From assembly GCA_021234155.1 (NCBI GenBank), contig JAJEKV010000668.1:1-64000 (forward strand): a stretch of 64,000 nucleotides of DNA, read 5' to 3'. Origin of the DNA: Isoetes taiwanensis. Lineage: Eukaryota; Streptophyta; Lycopodiopsida; Isoetales; Isoetaceae. The notes beneath the pieces are model-generated. The model made no database searches, was not told the DNA's origin, and saw only the letters and a list, made by a program, of their open reading frames with translations. Position numbers and translations under genes: made by a program. Shown piece after piece: positions 11,337 to 23,499 of this stretch; position 1 is the first letter of the stretch, and every line of letters starts with the position of its first letter.

Positions 11337-11363
11337 CCCGGCAACGCCGGGCACCATAACTAG
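11337..11363 (+). other. Helitron 3' terminus (hairpin + CTAG)
   Basis: A 6-bp GC stem with an AAC loop lies 8 bases before the terminal CTAG. In Helitrons this hairpin acts as the replication terminator signal. Confidence 0.88.
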
Positions 11364-11650
11364 TTATATAAGAAACGATTTTGGATTATAGCTAAAGACA
11401 TGACATTTTATATGAGCATTGATATTTCGACTTGGCTCTAGGTTAAAAAAACTATTCTATTCTATTCTATTCTATTCTTCATGATGTGTAATCATTGATC
11501 TATTCAGTTGATTTAAAGTTGATGATTATTTAACATGTAATCAAGTCTAGGCTTAAAAGAAAAGGCACATGTTTTCTTTTAAGACTGCTAATTGGCTCGA
11601 AGTGGTCTTTGCAAAAGTCCATGGAAGGTAAAAGTCTGTTGTACGGATTT
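11364..11650 (+). repeat. 2.84-kb duplication copy 1, continuation after the Helitron
   Basis: TTATATAAGAAACGATTTTG onward matches 14866-15110. One small difference is AAAAAAACTATTCTATTC... (about 11445-11477), a TTCTA-tailed insertion absent from copy 2, which reads GGTTTTGTCTTCATAATG. The sequence between 11650 and 12024 is unique in the window and holds short exon-like frames (for example MTRKRLLMGNTKEIEV near 11805) of unknown parentage. Confidence 0.7.
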
Positions 11651-12024
11651 TAAAAGGTTTTTTTATTTTACTTCAGTTTCCTGGTTATACCAGGGACCTT
11701 GACTTGATTACTTTTCAGGTGTGACTATTAAAGCTTTGAAAAATCTATTCGTTTACTTACATTTGTAATGTATGTGACATAGGAAAGGCAAAGAAAATAG
11801 TCGTTGCATGACAAGAAAAAGATTGTTGATGGGAAATACTAAGGAGATTGAAGTTGGATTCTATCGATGACTCAGTAAGGCAATCTTTTAACTAGACATT
11901 TATTTGCTTGAATGCAATAAAAATTACCACCTACCTTGGGTTTTTCTGGTACTGGTTTCCCCTTGGTAGGTATGACATATATAAAAAACCTTCCTTTTAC
12001 TCAAACATATGGGCATTCGCCTTT

Positions 12025-15000
12025 TCAAAGTTCAAATTTATGATGACATTTTGCCCGATCTTTGTAATGAAGAAGAAAGAGGTAATGTTAAGATGCTCTG
12101 ATTCAGTGTTGATATAGCATCGAGACATGAAAAGCTCCTCAAGAGATGTCTATCTTTGAAAGGATCCTCAAGAGATTTCTATGCTTTACGGATACCCAAA
12201 CAGTGTAGATATGATGATTATTATGTCATTGTAAGTAGCATTATTACATTTTACTTTGGTTTTGAGCGTAAAAATACAAATGAGCAAAATGGCAATAGTG
12301 AGGGTAGGGCCCTGTAATGTGTTACTGAAGGGACCTACTCTCCTTCTTTGTAACCATAAATTCTTCTAGTACTATTAATCTAGAAAGCGGTGGCCCCCAC
12401 GAACTACGGTTGGAGGAAGAGTTTTTTTTCTTATATATATATACATGTAAAGTCATCCCCGTTGGATCTAAAATATGGTTCTTATCCTAATTTCAAGGTA
12501 TATGAAACGTCTTATGATATTTAACCTTTTTGACATCGTTCATTTCATAAAATCTACATGGCTCTAGCCCATTCATTTTTTAAGTCAAAATAGACTCATA
12601 TTTATGTTCTATTTTATAAAGCATATAAGGTCTTATTCGTGCATGCATGCCACTTTTATATAAGTGCATGCTTGCCACTTGCCACTTCCTTGAAGAAATT
12701 AGTTTGCATGTTATTTTGCATGTTATTTGATGCTAGGGCTTTCATAGGAAACATACATTTCTAAGTTGCCGAAAGTATTCTTGTAGACTTTGCATTTAAT
12801 TTATACATGCTTACGAAATTTGGCCGATCACGGGGGTTATTATCACCACATATTTGTTAGGTTTGTTTGCTCTATTTGCATTTCGTAACATCATGTCTCA
12901 AAGGAGACTAGCAGATTGTGAGGCTAGCAGATTGTGCAAAAATGCTTCCGATTACATTGGACTGCTCCTCTTAGCATCTAAAAGATTGCATAAGATTGCT
13001 ACTAAGCTTTCAAGGCTTGAGGCTTTTGGTATGGATGTCTTTCTTTACTAGTTTCTTTATTGATGCATCTCAAAACATTTCAAGGATCTTTAGACATGGA
13101 GCATGCTCTGACCATGGCATCTGCTAACACAAGGTCTATTTACAGTGCAAAAGAAGCCTTCATCAAGCTAGGTGGTCATTTGGCTGGACAATCCTCTACT
13201 TCACTTAATTTTTACCTCCCGTCACATTTGCTGGAGCTTTGCACATCTGGAGTTTTGTATCAAAAGAAACTAGTTCTACAATGTCTTTTGGCTGGGCAGA
13301 GAATTCAGTCTTGCTTCCACATTTGTTGGCCTTTAATCTGCTTGCAAACACTATTTCATAAAAGCTGGGATCTACCTTCTGCATTTCAACACACGCTCAA
13401 ACTTGTTCTAGTTCAAGCTTTTGGCATTTTCTAGAGTGACTTTTATTATCATTAGCATTGGATACTGGGTTCTTTGTCAATCATAATGATGGATCCAACA
13501 TATAGTATGATGCAGTTCAATTCAAATTTTAACACTATCGATGGCTATGGATACAAGACTCCAATCCAGACAATTTTGGTTCTGAACTTGAAAGTTGCTA
13601 TTCAATGAATTCGACATGTAAGGAGCTAAAAAACAAATATAGAAAGCTCTAATGGTGATGCATTTTTTATTCTGCTACAAGGATATGAACTTCAAATTCG
13701 TTCTAGATAACTACTTGGTTATGGTTCATAGAATGGCTTTTGCCTTGTCCTACACATAATTAAGATCATTACTTTTTTTATTTATGCCAAAGGGAAATTG
13801 CGGCTCATGTTATTAATTAGGCTCATGTTAAATATTGCATGTGGATTATAAATTATAGCTTGTCTTTCGGTTTGTGAAGTTGTTCCATTATGAAATAAAA
13901 GTTTTTTTGAGATATGTTGAGATCAATTGAACTGAACTTGGTGAAGGGCTGAACTTGAGATACTTTTGAGATACGGTTGAGACAAAGAACTTGTCCACCC
14001 AACCTCTCTGCCGCTTGTTTTGAACAATATTTGCTCGTTTATATCAGACCAGAGTTGGAGTTTCCTTTAACATGATTGCATTTGAATGATTTAGAATATA
14101 TGGGTGAGGTTTTACAGCTCTGATCTATTGCTGCAGATCTGGTCTTGCAGATTCAAACAGTGACATGAAGGCTAATATCTAACACGTTGTAGTATTGATA
14201 TGTGCCATGCTTTTGCTCACATTCTACTGCTCCACATCCAGTATTTATGGAATACCATAGAGTTAAAGGTTCAAATCAAGTTGTTTTGAGCATTCTCTTG
14301 AAACATATTATAGTTTTAAATAGAACATAACACGGTGAAGGGTTATAAACCGTGGTGTTCCATAGCTTACCTGTTAGTCCTTTCATTGTTACCCTGCTCA
14401 GGCTAACATTTATCTGGTTGACTGCAGGTAACCGGAACTCCACCTCCTATGGTTTTGTTCTTTTTGGATGGTAAAACTGATTCTTTGAGAAATCAATTTA
14501 TACGTCTATCAAAATAAGTCTTTCAATTTCTACGCTTGCAAATGATTGCATACACTAGCAGGGCATATGCTAAAACATTGTTCTCCATTTAAATGCAGAT
14601 CAAAGTTCATATTCTAATGGCATTGGCATTGGCTAGGCATTTCTGGAAGGAAGGCTTATGCTGGCTTTGGCACATGGCTCAAACATGGGTTCAATATATT
14701 ATATATGAAGAATGTGAACTCTTCCTTTTAGGTTGTGTCTATGAAATGGATTTTGAAACTTTCTTCTACATTTTCTAATTCTTCTTGATTTGAAAAGATG
14801 TCTTGTAAGTTGCATTTGCAAGAAATTGAGTTGAAGGTTGTTGAAATTTTTGCTTCTTACATCTATTATATAAGAAACGATTTTGGATTATAGCTAAAGA
14901 CATGACATTTTATATGAGCATTGATATTTCGACTTGGCTCTAGGTTTTGTCTTCATAATGTATAATCATTGATCTATTCAGTTGATTTAAAGTTGATGAT

Positions 15001-15110
15001 TATTTAACATGTAATCAAGTCTAGGCTTAAAAAAAAAGGCACACTGTTTTTCTTTTAAGACTGCTAATTGGTTGAAGTGGTCTTTGCAAGCGTCCATGGA
15101 AGGTAAAAGT
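12025..15110 (+). repeat. 2.84-kb tandem duplication, copy 2, with intact Helitron target
   Basis: This is the second copy of the block described at 4702-7542 plus 11364-11650, a few percent diverged by small indels. It has the uninterrupted Helitron target at 14865/14866. It carries a slightly more open version of the exon-like frame at 13060-13434 (GSLDMEHALTMASANTRSIY...). No recognised protein domain. Confidence 0.75.
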
Positions 15111-15160
15111 CTCATTTGTCTGTTTTTTAAAACTTTTTTTTTTTTTTACTATTTTTTTAT

Positions 15161-18100
15161 CATAAAAGTTGATCCAAAAATCTGTTTTGAATGAAATTTG
15201 TTGCATTGGAAAGCTCTCTTATAGATGGTATATAATTGAATCAAGTTTGATTAAGTTATGTGGTTGACAAGCATAACCTTTTGGCTGGCGTTAGTTGTGG
15301 TTTGTTTGGTGTAACCTCTATAATGCAATGGCACCATGTTTTCTAGAGTGCATGGGTGGGAACCTCCTCCATAAGCTATGGTTGTTTCTGACATTTGTGC
15401 ACTATGCATCAGACATGTGTAATTTTTAGAATTTTAAAACCCAAAAGTTCAAATGTTCTACGGAAATATGAAGTGGTCGCATAAGGTCAAGACTCAAAAA
15501 TTGGTCATTTTGGCAATAGGGACTATCTCCTATAATGGAATGGTTGCCTAAAATGCAATGGCACAGTGTTTGTACAATGGCACCATGGTTATCTATAATA
15601 CAATGGCACCGCAATTGAACAATTGCTTTATTGTTAGATATAATGCAATTGTCCATATTAAAATATGTGGACTTTATGCAATTGTCCATATTAAAATATG
15701 CCAATGCTATTGCATTCTTAGGAAGGAACCTAACGGAGAAACAACGGAACTATGCTCTCTTGTGTAATGTCGGCTCCATGCTGCACATCATCAAACAAAC
15801 ATGGAGAATCAGAGAAGGAAATAGAAGCTATCATGCTATCTATCGCTTCTTTCCACGAATCGACATCAAGGATAGGTCATTCACTTAAAAAAAATCGTAT
15901 GGGTGTTTTCTATGTTTTATTATAATGCTCTAGGTTAATCTTTCTTCCCTTTCCACTTTTTTTACGTGCTAAGAAAATAAAGCATAATAGGCTTTAGAGT
16001 TGCCATTCTTGCATGATAGTGCGGACAATTATGTTATCAGGTCTTGAATCTGGCTATAAGGCATGGGTACACAACCTCATTAGGATTTTGGACTCGTTGG
16101 TTTTAATTTCTCTGTCTTTGCTACAATTATTTGCTTGCCTATTGCATTTGGAGCAGGGAAAAGTAAGATAAAAAATTTAACTTCAAGGTTTTAATTGTTG
16201 CAGACTTCACATGGACCGATCTACTTGTGCTGCGTTTCTTTCTTTCGAGCACATGCTCTATCGTGGGTAATTTTTGGGCCAAATTGTTTCTATTTGCGTC
16301 TTGTATCATCCATAAGCTGGACAATCAATCTCAGAATGAGAATATTTAGGTTTCTGGGAGGACAACGCCATATGCATTACCAAAAGCGAGGAAAATTTTT
16401 CTTCTCTAAGAATCGTTTGTTCTCCAACACTGCAAACTACCTTGCCTATATCGATCAGGTATGACATTCTTCATAGCTTTAGAACTCAGAATTGTGACAG
16501 TTGGAAGCATTGAAAGATTCCAATAAGATAAAAACTAGTATGCACCTTATTCTCTGGTTTCATAACCATATATGTATCCCTGTTACTGTTATTGTTTTGT
16601 CAACTATCGGTAAACACCAGTGCTTCAATTTGTTGCTTTGCAACAGTGTTTTAAACTTTTTATTTTTTATCCATTGGGCCTAATAGACTACCTGTTATTC
16701 TGGTCCGGTTCAATAACAGGATCTGCTCCTTCGTTCTTTGTGTTGACATAATATGTTTGTTTGTCGACATTTATGTTCACGGCTTTCGTTGACCATAGGA
16801 AGTTCTTCCTTTTTTAAGATTGTGCACCGAATAATTTTGAAAAGCTTGTAAAGCGAATATTTCCTTGATCTGATCCTTAGGCCCAATGATAATCCGGCCC
16901 TGCCAAAAGAGCCATAACTCAATGTCAAATACATAATTCTTTTGATGAAACATCATAGAGTAATCTGATTCATGCCTGAGATCTACATGATTTGCATTAT
17001 GATGTCTGAATTTGTATGATTCATGCTTTTCATACCTCTATATCCATGAGATCTACATGATAGCAATCATTTATAGACCTTTGCTGTGGGTTGATCACTT
17101 TCAAGACATGCAGCACAATGTATTAGTCATAATGAGTTGTAGAACAGGATTAAGTGATGCTTATATTAGTGATGATCCTTATCATGATCTATGACAGAGG
17201 ATTTTTTGCTCACCAAGAGACTGTGAACCAATCTTTGGTTGACTGTATTTGTAGATGTATGCTCATCAACATGTGGCAGATTAAAGGCCCTGAAAATTGT
17301 TGTGCTTACTGATTGGAACTTGGAACAGTAGGCAGAACAATTTCATATGTCTGGTCCCATGCTTTCTGCAAATCTGGCATCACCTCTTTAGCAACAAAGA
17401 CAGAGCAGTTCCAAACTTTGTTAGTTGCAGAAAGGAGTATCTGAAGTTGACAGAGGATCTGAAGCAACTGGTGTAGGCCTTGTCATCGCGAACAAGGGCA
17501 TTGTATATATCGCATTTAAGATGCCCGATTGATACATATAATTTTGAGTTTAATTCAAATATTGGTCGATAATCTATTGCAGTTCTAGGATACTGCGCTC
17601 TGCTTTGTGAATTCACATTTTGCAGCCCATGAAGGACAGTGGGATGCCCGAAATGGTGATTACAAAGGTAATTAATTATCACTTCTAATACTAGTGTACG
17701 GCTGCTTCAGTACCATAGAATAAACTCTTCTCTAACTAGTAGCAAACCACGGATCGTGGAACGGACGGATGAAGCAAACTTAGATCGACTTACAAGTAAC
17801 AAGCGCCCATTTGCCTTGGACATTTAACAAAACTTGGCCTTCTTCAGAACATCCCTTTATTTGTCATTGTTTTTTCAATTGAATGGATTCACTGGGATCA
17901 GTACAAAATACTGGAATATAACAATAAGAATAAACCTTTTAAGGAATGTTGCTTTGATTTAGACAATCAAGATGCTTTGGGTTGCTTTGAAGATTCCGTG
18001 TAGTATAGTCTCATTAACCTTGTGTTAATATGACCATCCCATTCTCCAGTTACACAAGAGGCATGCAAATTCATATTTCATGGTATTCTGTTTTACAATA

Positions 18101-18543
18101 TTGGAAAAGGTTGATTTACTATATAGTCTATGAAGCTGTAAATGATAACAGTCTGACAGGCAACTTGCTTTGAGCAGAGATCGTGGGGCAATTGCAAGTA
18201 GGTTTTCAAGGCGTGGATGTATTAAGCATTGTAGAGATTGTTACATGTAATTGTGACTTGTTATTGCATTTGAATAAAGGAGTTCTTGTTTTATTTATGC
18301 TCGCTTCTCTCAGTTTATTTATGCATTACAAGCTGTGTAATTGAAAATGCAGACATATAGCAAATCAATACAAATATTAAATTCCAAACAAAATGCAAAT
18401 CCACACAAAACGCCAAATAGAGCGAACAACGACAAATTTGGCAAAGTTGTTATGACAAAATTTTTGACGATTTTTTTGACAATTTTGTTGACGATTGTGC
18501 TGAGATTTTGCTGACTTTTTTTCTGACGTTTTTTCTGACGTAC
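15161..18543 (+). mobile_element. CACTA-like element A, right part (terminus lost)
   Basis: From CATAAAAGTTGATCCAAAAA to the CTGACG/GACGATT array this region matches 33268-36600 of element B at high identity. The right subterminal array (about 18458-18543) stops abruptly and is joined to a methyltransferase fragment at 18544, so the terminal CTCTTGTAGTG is gone. With the left array at 4356 this suggests an original element of up to 14 kb that contained the tandem duplication, and element B would be an internally deleted relative. No transposase (TNP2-like) was recognised. At 15500-15720 a quasi-repetitive stretch of ATAATGCAATGG-like units precedes exon-like fragments (for example MENPEKEID-like at 15800 and an AG-flanked segment at 16202-16266). 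Confidence 0.65.
17431..17667 (+). pseudogene. inositol-polyphosphate 5-phosphatase exon fragments (copy in element A)
   Basis: Exon 1 (17431-17529, after a TTGCAG acceptor) reads KGVSEVDRGSEATGVGLVIA, then NKGIVYIAFKMPD. This matches the '...ATG...GNKGGVA..F' block of the 5-phosphatase catalytic domain. Exon 2 (17583-17667, between TTGCAG and GTAATT) reads DTALCFVNSHFAAHEGQWDA then RNGDYK, matching the following 'CFVNSHLAAH...RRNxDY' block of OCRL-type and plant type II enzymes. Exon order and phase fit one parental gene. The copy is dead: exon 2 begins TTC TAG (TGG in element B), the donor after exon 1 is mutated, and the remaining catalytic blocks are missing. It is interpreted as a gene fragment carried by the CACTA-like element. 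Confidence 0.72.
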
Positions 18544-19045
18544 GCGTTTATCAAAACTTTAAAAAGTGCCTCCTACCACTACTGAGAAGCACAATATATC
18601 TTCGAGGAAGAATCGAGGGCGAAATACCTCAAGAAGATGCCGAAACTGCTTAGTAAGTGTATATGAAAGTGGCTTTTTCCTCTTTTTCTTGTAATAATAG
18701 TTAATTATGGTTATTAGCTAATTATTATAGTGTTCTTCCTGTCTATGCAGAATCTATGGATCGGTTTTTAGTTGGATCAAGATCTCAAAAGATAAAAGAT
18801 AAGAGGCGCAATTGATGTTTCCTTGTAGATGATGAATGTGAACAGGATTGAGATGTTTTTATCATGATATGGACAAGACAAGAGCTTTAAGTTTTACTTC
18901 TTCTCCTTGTATGCAAACCGGTTAAAATGCTTAAAAGGTTTTCTTTACTTCAAGATATAACTCTAAGTAATGCATTTTTTTAAGTTAAAATCAAAAGCTC
19001 TAAAATCCTCTTGGCACAATCAACTACGATCTATAACATAAAGGG

Positions 19046-19076
<31 letters not shown>

Positions 19077-19092
19077 GAATAGATGTTGCTGA
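18544..19092 (+). pseudogene. methyltransferase family fragment, copy 2 (C-terminal tail and 3' flank)
   Basis: It begins at ACGCGTTTATCAAAACTTTA, matching copy 1 from about 1992, and continues through the acidic tail (broken by two small deletions near 18600), the stop, the possible last exon (AATCTATGGATCGG after TCTATGCAG) and the T run at 19046-19071. The SAM-binding motif and everything upstream are absent. The junction with the CACTA-like array at 18543/18544 is abrupt. Confidence 0.7.
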
Positions 19093-20008
19093 ATAGATGT
19101 TGATCAAAAGCATCGCGTCCGGGGACGATGCTTGCTTTAGCACCCCCCGCTTCCCTTTTTTTTTGGGTGCTCGTGGGTGTTGGTGGGTTCGTTTTTTTAC
19201 ACTCTTCATTTGTTAAGAGGATTCTTCAGCCAAGAATCATTCCACATTGCTCGAATTTTCCATCAGATTAGCATCGATTTCATTAGATTGGAGTCTGACT
19301 AGTGCGCAGAAATGGCCCAAACTCCAAATTGGCATGTGAATCTCCAATTAGTTGCTCAATCCATCATATCTTTTCATAAAACTTATCCACCAAGGTAGGA
19401 TTGTCATTTCGACCATATTCAGCCTGAAAGCCCCATCTAATTTTGCTTAAATTCAATGACTTAAGAGATTTCTCACTGTTTTACAAAAAACGGTTTTTCT
19501 TTAATTTTTCACTCAATATCCCAAATTAGGTTCTGAAATTTTGCACATAGGATATGGGTGCATGGCCGATTATGAAAATCTGAAAAGCCCCAGCTGATTT
19601 AGCTTAATTTGGGTTGAATTAAAAAATTCTTCACTGTACCAAAACTGCTGCAGAAATGGTTTTTCTCTAATTGCTCACACAATATCCCAAATTAGGTTTT
19701 GAAATTTTGCACGTAGGATATGGGTGCATGGCTGATTATGAAAATCTGAGAAGCCCCATTTGATTTAGCTTAATTTGGGCTGAATTAAGAAATTTTGTTA
19801 TGTTTTACCAAAATTGCTGCAGAAATGGGTTTTCTCTAATTGCTCACTCAATATCCCAAATTAGGCCCTGAAATTTTGCATGTATGATCGAATTGCATGG
19901 CCGATTATGAAAAACAAAAAAAAAAGTGCTGGAAAGTGCTGGAAAGTGCTGGGTGCTGGGTGCTGCATCGCGTTTATTTGATACCCACCAGCATACTTTT
20001 GCCCAAAT
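19093..20008 (+). repeat. unassigned insertion with three ~167-bp tandem units
   Basis: This block sits between copy 2 and inverted copy 3 of the methyltransferase family. At about 19400-19890 it contains tandem units starting CCAAATTAGG at 19521, 19687 and 19856 (spacings 166 and 169), each with GAAATTTTGCA and CTGAAAAGCCCC-like segments, and a degenerate earlier unit. GCATCGCGT occurs near both ends (about 19109 and 19965) in direct orientation. GTGCTGGAAA/GTGCTGGGT short repeats close the block. No coding sequence was recognised. Confidence 0.6.
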
Positions 20009-21830
20009 GCGTACTTAGAGTTATATCTTGAAGTAAAGAAAACCTTTAAGCATTTTAACCGGTTTGCATACAAGGAGAAGAAGTAAAACTTAAAGCTCTT
20101 GTCTTGTCCATATCATGATAAAAACTCAATCCTGTTCACATTCATCATCTACAAGGAAACATCGTTTGCGCCTCTTATCTTTTATCTTTTGAGATCTTGA
20201 TCCAACTAAAAAGCGATCCATAGATTCTGCATAGACAGGAAGAACACTATAATAATTAGCTAATAACCATAATTAACTATTATTATAAGAAAAAGAGGAA
20301 AGCCACTTTCATATACACTTACTAAGCAGGTTCGTCATCTTCTTGAGGTATTTCGTCCTCAGATTCTTCCTCGAAAGATATATTGTGCTTCTCAGTAGTG
20401 GTCGGAGGCACTTTTTGAAGTTTTGATAAACGCGTAAATCTCACATGCTCAATAAGTGCCTTATCATTGTCAATCCCATAACAATGACGAGACAAAATAG
20501 CAGATGCAACTAATGTAGAACATGTTCCACTAAATATATCTAATATCAAACCTTCTTTGGGACTCATGTTCTCAATGATGAATTTCATGAAGTTAATTGA
20601 TTTCTCAATGAGCTTTCTACCTGGTGATGGTTGACTCGCAGCAAGTCTACTTCCAGGTGTAAAGAAATGTTTCAGTGAAGCTTTGGCACATGAGAAACTA
20701 TCACCTGAAAAGACCGCATCATAAAAGATTCATAAGATTGTTACCATATAATTTTAACATTCATTACATTAAATGAAAATATAGCCAAACTTACTTTCAG
20801 AAATGCCACTTGTTTGAAGGGATGGTTTGTTCCCTTTCTTGACCATAAGTTAACAATAAGCACATTATTTGCAAACATCCCCATTCTATCTTTTGTGTAC
20901 CCAAAAGCTCCATCTTGTTGCAGAAAATAAAATCTTGTAGTTTCTAGGCATTTCAGCCTTGCCTCTTTTTCTATTGTCTTCCATTGTTCTGGTGAACAAA
21001 TAGATACTATCCAACCATCATCATCTAAACATAGGGTTCCAAAGGAGAATACAGCTTGCACCAAACTGTGGGTGCATTTGTTCCACTCTGGAACCTCCAA
21101 ATAATCGTTGCTTTGCAAGTCATGTATGGGAAAGTCAATGATAACTAAATCATAGCCCCAATCTCTTGTAACTCCGCCTTTATATTTATGAGAGTCCCCT
21201 GGAATGAACTTTTTGCAAACTCCCTCACTTCATTAAAGCAAGGACAATCTAGCTTCTTAGTATATTGCTTTCGTAAGCCGCATGAGAATATCATCACAAA
21301 CAATCTGGAACATCCACATGTGAACTGATAGATGAAATGTCAAAGGGTGTGGATAAGTCTTCCTCATTTAAATCATCAAATACATCCACGCCGAACTTGT
21401 TTTCGGTATCTTGTTTTTAGCTTTATCTTGCTTTAGCCATCGTGGGCTTAAATCTATTGGGAAATGTTCTTGTTTCAACCAGGACATGCTATAATATGTC
21501 TATACAACCGTTTGCAAAACCCGATCGCTTTTGTTTCTAGCCCTGGTTGCCATTTCTTGTATGCATTCCATGTGTTTCTTATTTTAAGTTATCCCTTAAT
21601 CTCATAGCATCTGCTGCTTGTCCATCATGAACAAGGTCGGCAATATTCCCAAAGCTGGAAGCCCTACAAGGCCATTGCTTGCCCAAGTTTTTAAGTTTTA
21701 AATTACTTTCAAAATATTGGGTTAAAATACTATTTTAACAGTGAGCAAGACAAAAACTTTTAGATTTCAAATAGTTTTGGGATAAAATATGATTTCAATA
21801 GTGGGCGTCCGTCGTTATATTTTATACGAT
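20009..21830 (-). pseudogene. beta-class methyltransferase-like gene, copy 3 (degenerate)
   Basis: This is the inverted relative of copy 1. The last coding exon (20704 down to 20322) keeps ILDIFSGTCSTLVASA (motif I with GTG changed to GTC) and the acidic tail. The intron (20705-20794) is at the same position and phase. The preceding exon keeps YDLVIIDFPIHDLQSND (about 21110-21160) but has frameshifts near 20820 and beyond 21200. Further upstream it retains exons not seen in copy 1: an AADAMRLRDNLK-like segment (about 21590-21640) and AYKKWQPGLETKAIGFCKRL (about 21500-21560). The 5' limit at about 21830 coincides with that of copy 4 (39774). Multiple stops and frameshifts make it a pseudogene. 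Confidence 0.7.
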
Positions 21831-22791
21831 CAAGCAAGGGAACTTGAATGGATGATGACGTGGCAATCTTGGCGCAGCGCAGAATGGAAGGCTGGCCAGC
21901 CGCAGACTTCGAGCAAGCGACTTGAGGCGCAACCTGATCGAGGGGCCTAGGTAATGTTTTCATAATCGCTTGACTCGCTAAAACCCGTAACACATGCAAA
22001 TGAGGCAAAAGCCCCAACTTCCGGTGAGGGATTAAGCAGAATCGATGTTAGTTGTGAGCTCCAGACAAGGAAAAATGCTGAGACAGAAAGGAATAATAGT
22101 GAAGGAAGAAATGAGAAGAATGGGGCTCTACATAATAAGCTGGCAGAGCTCAGGCGAAAGTCTGCAGCCCAAGTTGATGCTATAGTCGCTGGGAGACAGA
22201 CTGATGGCCAAGAATACGGTGTAAAGAATATGGTGCAGGTCGAAGATGCAAAGCAGGCTGCGCACTTTGGTGACCGCAGTGGAACCGAATTCGGTTCGAC
22301 TCAGGAGTGCACAACGGGGCCCCATGGCCTCCTACTCGCCCTGCCAGCATCAGTTTAGGCTGGACAACAACCAAATGGACGGATTCAGGGGCTGGAAAAT
22401 CGTCCCCAGAGGATGGTGCTTCCATCAATCCTTATCCAGTAATTGGGGCTTCTGCCCAGTGCAAGGTAAATCATCTCCCTAAACCGTCTGATATAAATCT
22501 AGGCCCTTTTGTCGCCGCCGCTTCACGTAGTATGCAGACCATTCCCCAAAGGGAGCACAATACAATGGAGTAGGTAAAGCAAAGCTGGGGGTGATCCGTC
22601 TGCCAAGGCAAGCGTTTGCTTATCGAGCTATCCAGAAAGTGAAAGATGCAATGTTAGGGGCAGGGACAGGAGGCAGAGCATGTGGACAGGGAATACCCAT
22701 ACAATCTACCAGGTCAAAATCATCCATGGAAGCTTCACCTATGGAAGAAGTAGAAACCGAAGTAAACAAGAAAGAAACCGAAGTTGATTAT
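21831..22791 (+). pseudogene. LINE 1, ORF1 5' part (interrupted)
   Basis: A start-like ATG at 21848 opens MDDDVAILAQRRMEGWPAAD..., similar in position to MDEGAATEAAV of the LINE at 56.9 kb. Further on, after frameshifts, PPTRPASISLGWTTT and SPEDGASINPYPVIGASAQC (about 22330-22470) align with PPIRPASGRLGWSTT and PPADGASNKSASKIGAFAQY of that LINE. The frame is broken again by the stop at 22573. At 22791 it is cut by a 7.33-kb transposon and resumes at 30122. Confidence 0.7.
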
Positions 22792-22824
22792 GGGTGTGTT
22801 TTTTATTAAGGTACTCAACTTTTT
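22792..22824 (+). repeat. left terminal inverted repeat of the 7.33-kb transposon
   Basis: GGGTGTGTTTTTTATTAAGG followed by TACTCAACTTTTT pairs with the right end at 30090-30121 at roughly 75-80% identity. Confidence 0.7.
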
Positions 22825-23499
22825 ATGTGGGCGACGCTTGTGCTGGGCGGTGCTGGACCCGGTCAAGTGAAATTTTTTTCGCTCGTCATAGCACTTCACC
22901 CGCCATTTCCTCCCGGGCGCCAAATTACGTTTGGTCGATCCGGCCTGTGAAATTGCCACTTTCAATCCGTGCGGGTTGTTGATCCGTCTTCTTGGTGCGA
23001 GGTGATGACGCCATGTTCTGGCAAGCAATTTGAAAGTAAATTTGGCGGTTTTGAAGTTCTTCAGAGTATAACTACCATGAATTTCTTTGCTGCTAGATTT
23101 CTCCAATTCTGTCTATGGCGGAATGGAGAGAAGCTTTTCGTGCATCGTATGTGCAAGAATCAAGTTAATTTTGATGTTGCAAAACCGCTATCTAGCCTCC
23201 AAGTTTTCCAGAGTCGGTGAAAATTTTTTTGGCGAGTTGTTCCCAATTGTCGATGCAATTTGTCGACAATCATAAGATTCAAGAACGATGCAAGCCGAAT
23301 TTGTGCTAGATATTTACCATGGTAATTGAGGATCATGATGCATTTCATTTTCATGTATGCTGAAATGCATATTAATCTATAAGTTTGCTTTGAACTGAAA
23401 AGAAATTTGGACAAGATCGGTTACATATGGCTACATCAATTCCTATAGATTCAGGTAATTTTGAACTTACATATTTGTTGTTGATTTCTTTCCTTATTT

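Larger units (their letters stand above)
7543..11363 (+). mobile_element. non-autonomous Helitron, 3.82 kb
   Basis: The 3' end is textbook Helitron: the hairpin CCCGGC-AAC-GCCGGG (11337-11351), a short spacer, then CTAG (11360-11363) followed by host T. The 5' end begins TC (TCCTATTG, 7543) after host A. The second copy of the surrounding tandem duplication reads ...ACATCTA then TTATATAAG... without interruption at 14865/14866, an exact empty site between A and T with no target duplication. No Rep or helicase frame is visible, so the element is non-autonomous. It carries gene-like fragments (a GDSL-like exon near 8.2 kb and other frames at 7.8-9.2 kb), as expected of gene-capturing Helitrons. 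Confidence 0.88.

Noticed and set aside
15426-15767. Overlapping frames on both strands (MDNCI..., MAQCLYNGTM...)
   Set aside because: They arise from ATAATGCAATGG-type quasi-repeats with no domain; the same occurs in the paralog at 33.6-33.9 kb.
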